From assembly GCF_000410875.1 (NCBI RefSeq), contig NZ_AROI01000026.1, positions 62,001-126,000 on the forward strand: DNA of 64,000 nt. Reading direction: 5' to 3'. Origin of the DNA: Halopseudomonas pelagia CL-AP6 (lineage in GTDB: Bacteria; Pseudomonadota; Gammaproteobacteria; Pseudomonadales; Pseudomonadaceae). The position numbers and the translations under genes were made by a program. This document shows positions 63,289-64,000 of the stretch, piece after piece; positions within the stretch are counted from its first letter, which is position 1; each line of letters begins with the position of its first letter. Under the pieces are notes generated by a model. That model was not told where the DNA came from and did not search any database. It saw nothing but the letters and a program-made list of their open reading frames with translations.

Positions 63289-64000
63289 TCAGCTCTCCTG
63301 CAGAATCCGCAACATGCGGCGCAGCGGTTCAGCCGCGCCCCATAGAAGCTGATCACCAACAGTAAATGCCGACAGGTACTGCGAGCCCATGTTCAGCTTG
63401 CGCAGGCGCCCGACTGGTACGGATAAGGTGCCAGTGACGGCAGTCGGCGTCAGATCGCGCAGCGTATCTTCCTTGGTATTGGGCACCACCTTGGACCAGG
63501 GATTGTGCTCGGCGAGCATGGACTCGATATCCGCCAGCGGCACATCCTTGTTCAGCTTGATGGTCAGCGCCTGGCTGTGGCAACGCATGGCGCCTATGCG
63601 CACGCAAATACCATCGACCGGGATCGGCCGGCCACTGCGACCAATGATCTTGTTGGTCTCCGCCTGGGCCTTCCACTCTTCACGGCTCTGCCCGTTGGGC
63701 AACTGCTTGTCGATCCAGGGGATCAGACTGCCTGCCAGTGGCACACCGAAGTGCTCGGCCGGGAATGACTCGTTGCGCAAGGTTGCGGCTACCTGGCGGT
63801 CAATTTCCAAAATAGCGCTGGCCGGATCGGCCAACTTGTCCGCTACCGAGGCGTTGATAGTGCCCATCTGATTGATCAGCTCGCGCATATTCTGCGCACC
63901 CGCGCCACTGGCGGCCTGGTAGGTCATGGCGCTCATCCACTCCACAAGACCCTGCTCAAACAGTCCGCCGAGCCCCATCAGCATAAGGCTAACCGTACAG
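63289..64000 (-). CDS. asd: Aspartate-semialdehyde dehydrogenase (5' end outside window)
   Basis: The C-terminal two thirds of Asd, which makes aspartate semialdehyde for lysine, threonine, methionine and peptidoglycan. 237 codons are inside the window; the frame is open through base 64000 and the true start lies beyond. The catalytic Cys (TGT, 63997-63999) is at the very edge: [17 protein letters not shown]. Further motifs: [63 protein letters not shown] and the ending [17 protein letters not shown] strong terminator follows, so the usg-like gene has its own promoter. Confidence 0.95.
   Translation of the reverse strand, partial: CTVSLMLMGLGGLFEQGLVEWMSAMTYQAASGAGAQNMRELINQMGTINASVADKLADPASAILEIDRQVAATLRNESFPAEHFGVPLAGSLIPWIDKQLPNGQSREEWKAQAETNKIIGRSGRPIPVDGICVRIGAMRCHSQALTIKLNKDVPLADIESMLAEHNPWSKVVPNTKEDTLRDLTPTAVTGTLSVPVGRLRKLNMGSQYLSAFTVGDQLLWGAAEPLRRMLRILQES

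Noticed and set aside
1-64000. Signs of mobile elements, prophage, integrons, CRISPR arrays, tRNA or rRNA genes
   Set aside because: No transposase, integrase, repeat-spacer pattern, cloverleaf or rRNA sequence was found by eye. A tRNA or covariance-model scan would settle the RNA part.
1-64000. Sigma54 promoters (TGGCAC-N5-TTGC)
   Set aside because: The TGGCAC sequences noticed lack a correctly spaced TTGC partner or lie inside genes.

Overview
The window is a moderately GC-rich stretch of a gammaproteobacterial chromosome from the Pseudomonas lineage. The protein sequences and the gene neighbourhoods agree on this: hrpA-fadD1-fadD2-esterase-phaJ, asrA-pruR-putA-putP, and fimV-truA-trpF...accD-folC-dedD-cvpA-purF-metZ all match blocks known from P. 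aeruginosa. The mixture of blocks and the moderate GC suggest a marine or environmental relative such as Halopseudomonas; that is inference. I see no rRNA, tRNA, CRISPR array, insertion sequence, prophage or plasmid feature. Coding density is high and nearly every gene belongs to a recognisable family.

Layout. 1-8.4 kb: the 5' part of helicase hrpA, two long-chain acyl-CoA synthetases (fadD1, fadD2), an alpha/beta hydrolase and an R-specific enoyl-CoA hydratase (phaJ); this is a fatty-acid and lipid block. 8.5-10.5 kb: a MoxR-type AAA ATPase with its VWA (CoxE-like) partner. 10.7-18.5 kb: cysK, a DUF748 protein, an orphan aceK, a cold-shock gene with a long structured leader, a TetR-like regulator, a small membrane protein and oligopeptidase B. 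18.6-23.6 kb: a self-contained TetR-adaptor-RND pump operon behind a perfect 22-bp palindrome. 23.8-32.1 kb: proline catabolism (putP, putA, pruR) and the Lon-like stress protease asrA, which has a sigma32-like promoter. 32.2-34.3 kb: a shortened FimV paralogue. 34.7-36.4 kb: cmoA-cmoB for tRNA wobble modification. 36.4-40.4 kb: a PAS/GAF/GGDEF/EAL protein and a thioesterase. 40.5-44 kb: the ycjX-ycjF-unknown operon and a divergent double-TM2 protein. 44.1-49.3 kb: queD, TetR, a glutaredoxin, a DUF3820 protein, ycgL-rnd, a chemoreceptor and a ComEA-like helix-hairpin-helix protein. 49.4-64 kb: a long minus-strand series: asd (partial), usg-like, fimV, truA, trpF, trpB, trpA, accD, folC, dedD-like, cvpA, purF and metZ.

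The strongest non-coding signals are: a perfect FNR/ANR box placed exactly 22 bp upstream of a perfect -10 hexamer in front of the chemoreceptor (class II geometry, centre -41.5); the sigma32-type promoter of asrA; the operator-like palindromes upstream of the RND operon and fadD2; and a terminator-like hairpin just ahead of the cold-shock gene. The window is otherwise mostly housekeeping. The best candidates for undescribed biology are the FimV paralogue that lacks the C-terminal module, the ycjX-ycjF-unknown trio, the pump with Asp-Asn in place of the usual Asp-Asp proton pair, and the ANR-type chemoreceptor promoter.
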